Position numbers and translations under genes: made by a program | Part shown: piece after piece, positions 62,392 to 64,000 of the stretch | How positions within the stretch are numbered: the first letter of the stretch is position 1 | Layout of the letters: each line of letters begins with the position of its first letter | The notes under the pieces: generated by a model | Databases searched by the model: none | What the model saw: only the letters and a program-made list of their open reading frames with translations | What the model was told of the DNA's origin: nothing | Assembly: GCA_964408435.1 (NCBI GenBank) | Contig: CAYOZL010000001.1 | Coordinates: 21,876 to 85,875 of the forward strand | Direction of reading: 5' to 3' | Source: CAYOZL01 sp964408435 | GTDB lineage: Bacteria > Bdellovibrionota_C > UBA2361 > SZUA-149 > CAYOZL01 | DNA: 64,000 nucleotides

Positions 62392-64000
62392 ATGTCAGAA
62401 AAAATAAACAAATATATTTCTAGGAGGAAAATGGGTTTAGAAGCAGCGAAAAAAGAGGCTACGGCAAAAGATGCGGCGAAAGTTATTACATCGTGTGATG
62501 TAAAAAAGAGGGATGGGTCTCAAGCAGTATTTGATGGAGAAAGAATTGAAGTTGCAATCCAAAAAGCTTTTAAAGCCGACAGAGGTTATAAACCAAATCA
62601 AGACCTAGATCCTTTTAGTGCCAGAGAAGCTAAAACAATCGCTGAAGAAGTAATTCAAAAAATTCAAGAATCAAATCCTACTTCACTAGACATTGAACAA
62701 ATTCAAGATCAAGTTGAAATGAGTCTAATGCAACATGGCCACTACAGTGTTGCTAGAGGTTACATTGTTTATAGAGAAGAACATGCAAAAGCTAGACATC
62801 TAAAACACCCTAACCCAGAACTTAAAGGCCCTGAGTTAACAGTAACTTTAAAAGACGGAAGCCAAGCTCCAATTGACTGGGCTACTACTAGTAGAAAAAT
62901 TTATAACTCATGTGAAGGCCTACAACAGTGTTCTCCTGAAGCATTAGCTGAAGAAGTTTCAAGGTCTTTATACAACTTCATGGGAGAAGACGAGCTTGAT
63001 AAAGCTTTAATTCTTTCTTCAAGAACTAAAATTGAAAAAGACCCAGAGTATCAAAAAGTATCTGCAAGATTACTTCTTAATTCAATTTATAAAGAAGTAA
63101 TTGATACTGAAATTGATGACCCAGCGCTTAAGCATGTTCATAAACAAAAGTTTGATAGTTTCATTAAAGACGGTGTTGCTGCCAAGAGACTTGATCCTAA
63201 CTTATTACTTTTTGATTTAACTAAAATTTCTTCTGCTCTAAAAAGAGAAAGAGATAATTTATTTTTATACATTGGCTTACAAACTATCTATGACCGTTAC
63301 TTAATTCACATAGATAAAAAGCGTATTGAAACTCCGCAGTATTTCTGGATGAGAGTTGCAATGGGTCTAGCTGCTAGAGAAGAGAACAAGGAAGAAAAAG
63401 CAATTGAATTCTACAACACGCTTTCAACTCTACGTTTTGTATCTTCAACGCCTACTCTATTTAACTCTGGAACACCGCATCCACAGTTAAGTTCTTGTTA
63501 TTTAACTACAATTGAAGATGACTTAGAGCATATTTTTAAGTGTATTAGTGATAACGCTAAGCTTTCTAAGTGGGCTGGTGGACTTGGTAACGACTGGACG
63601 AATGTTCGAGCTACAGGTGCAATGATTAAAGGCACTAATGGAGAGAGCCAAGGAGTTGTTCCTTTTCTAAAAGTTGCAAACGATACTGCAATTGCAGTTA
63701 ACCAAGGTGGTAAGAGAAAAGGTGCAATGTGCGCATACTTAGAATCTTGGCATTTAGAAGTTGAAGAGTTCTTAGAGTTAAGAAAAAACACAGGTGATGA
63801 AAGAAGAAGAACTCATGACATGAATACAGCAAACTGGATTCCAGACTTATTCATGAAAAGAGTAATCAACAATGAACACTGGACTCTATTTAGCCCTGAA
63901 GAAACTCCTGACCTACATGATTTATACGGGAAAGAATTCAATGAGCGTTATGAGCACTACGAAGCATTAGCAGAAGAAGGAAAGATTAATCTTTTCAAAA
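62392..64000 (+). CDS. nrdA: Class I ribonucleotide reductase alpha subunit, 5' part
   Basis: The gene runs off the window end with no stop, so 536 codons are visible. An ATP-cone (VKKRDGSQAVFDGERIEVAIQKAF) is followed by the R1 domains: PTLFNSGTPHPQLSSCYL (catalytic Cys), SKWAGGLGNDWTNVRATG, GESQGVVPFLKVANDTA, GGKRKGAMCAYLESWH and RRRTHDMNTANWIPDLFMKR. It reduces ribonucleotides for DNA synthesis with a beta subunit not seen here. The ATG at 62392 has a weak leader. A second, at 62431 (MGLEAAKK), follows AGGAGG closely and could be the real start. Confidence 0.95.
   Translation, partial: MSEKINKYISRRKMGLEAAKKEATAKDAAKVITSCDVKKRDGSQAVFDGERIEVAIQKAFKADRGYKPNQDLDPFSAREAKTIAEEVIQKIQESNPTSLDIEQIQDQVEMSLMQHGHYSVARGYIVYREEHAKARHLKHPNPELKGPELTVTLKDGSQAPIDWATTSRKIYNSCEGLQQCSPEALAEEVSRSLYNFMGEDELDKALILSSRTKIEKDPEYQKVSARLLLNSIYKEVIDTEIDDPALKHVHKQKFDSFIKDGVAAKRLDPNLLLFDLTKISSALKRERDNLFLYIGLQTIYDRYLIHIDKKRIETPQYFWMRVAMGLAAREENKEEKAIEFYNTLSTLRFVSSTPTLFNSGTPHPQLSSCYLTTIEDDLEHIFKCISDNAKLSKWAGGLGNDWTNVRATGAMIKGTNGESQGVVPFLKVANDTAIAVNQGGKRKGAMCAYLESWHLEVEEFLELRKNTGDERRRTHDMNTANWIPDLFMKRVINNEHWTLFSPEETPDLHDLYGKEFNERYEHYEALAEEGKINLFK

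Overview
This window is a low-G+C (about one third G+C by eye), densely coded stretch from a diderm bacterium. Lipoprotein signals, a tad-type pseudopilin set, mreBCD/mrdA/rodA and periplasmic redox enzymes all point to an outer membrane and a rod-shaped, peptidoglycan-walled cell. An alternative complex III (ActA-F), MsrA and glutathione peroxidase indicate aerobic respiration. The one tRNA gene does not encode its CCA end. I cannot place the organism to phylum. Two 100-base N runs show that the sequence is a draft scaffold.

Region by region. 1-1.5 kb holds a cut-off ORF and a PfkB sugar kinase with a more G+C-rich look. 1.6-7.2 kb is a leftward surface-polysaccharide block (GT2, epimerase, UDP-sugar dehydrogenase, methyltransferase, long glycosyltransferase). 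7.4-12.9 kb has a patatin, a divergent phosphoglycerate kinase, an M48-SPOR lipoprotein, a membrane protein, and a DUF6502 gene coupled to a lipoprotein. 13.0-18.3 kb has a second long glycosyltransferase, a tandem GT2 enzyme, exported MsrA and a UDP-glucuronate epimerase. 18.6-23.6 kb is a three-gene TadE/TadG set with a very cysteine-rich middle member. 23.7-29.6 kb is an accessory stretch: orphan genes, tRNA-Ala overlapped by a serine recombinase, its companion ORFs, and a compositionally foreign small gene. 30-37.1 kb has BipA, three paralogous PEP-CTERM proteins and two more envelope-sugar genes. 37.3-46.0 kb has glycerate kinase and the complete ACIII operon. 46.3-53 kb is mostly housekeeping: a thioredoxin/MsrA-like fusion, gpmI, gpx, nitronate monooxygenase, DUF4442, FmdB, YggT, PLPBP and Maf. 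53.2-55 kb has a TPR gene, a VapBC pair and a decayed partial copy of the TPR gene. 55-60.5 kb is the shape operon. 60.6-64 kb has a small basic protein, a MORN-repeat lipoprotein and the 5' part of nrdA, with two NrdR boxes on its promoter.

The polysaccharide genes and PEP-CTERM proteins fit the known exosortase/EPS association, although no exosortase lies in this window. I see no CRISPR array, prophage or established defence cluster. The most unusual items are the recombinase that uses part of tRNA-Ala as its own C-terminal coding sequence, the TPR fragment whose differences from its sister are almost all synonymous, the Cys-rich pseudopilin, the two redox/cell-wall domain fusions, the His-rich insert in ActB, and several structured leaders.
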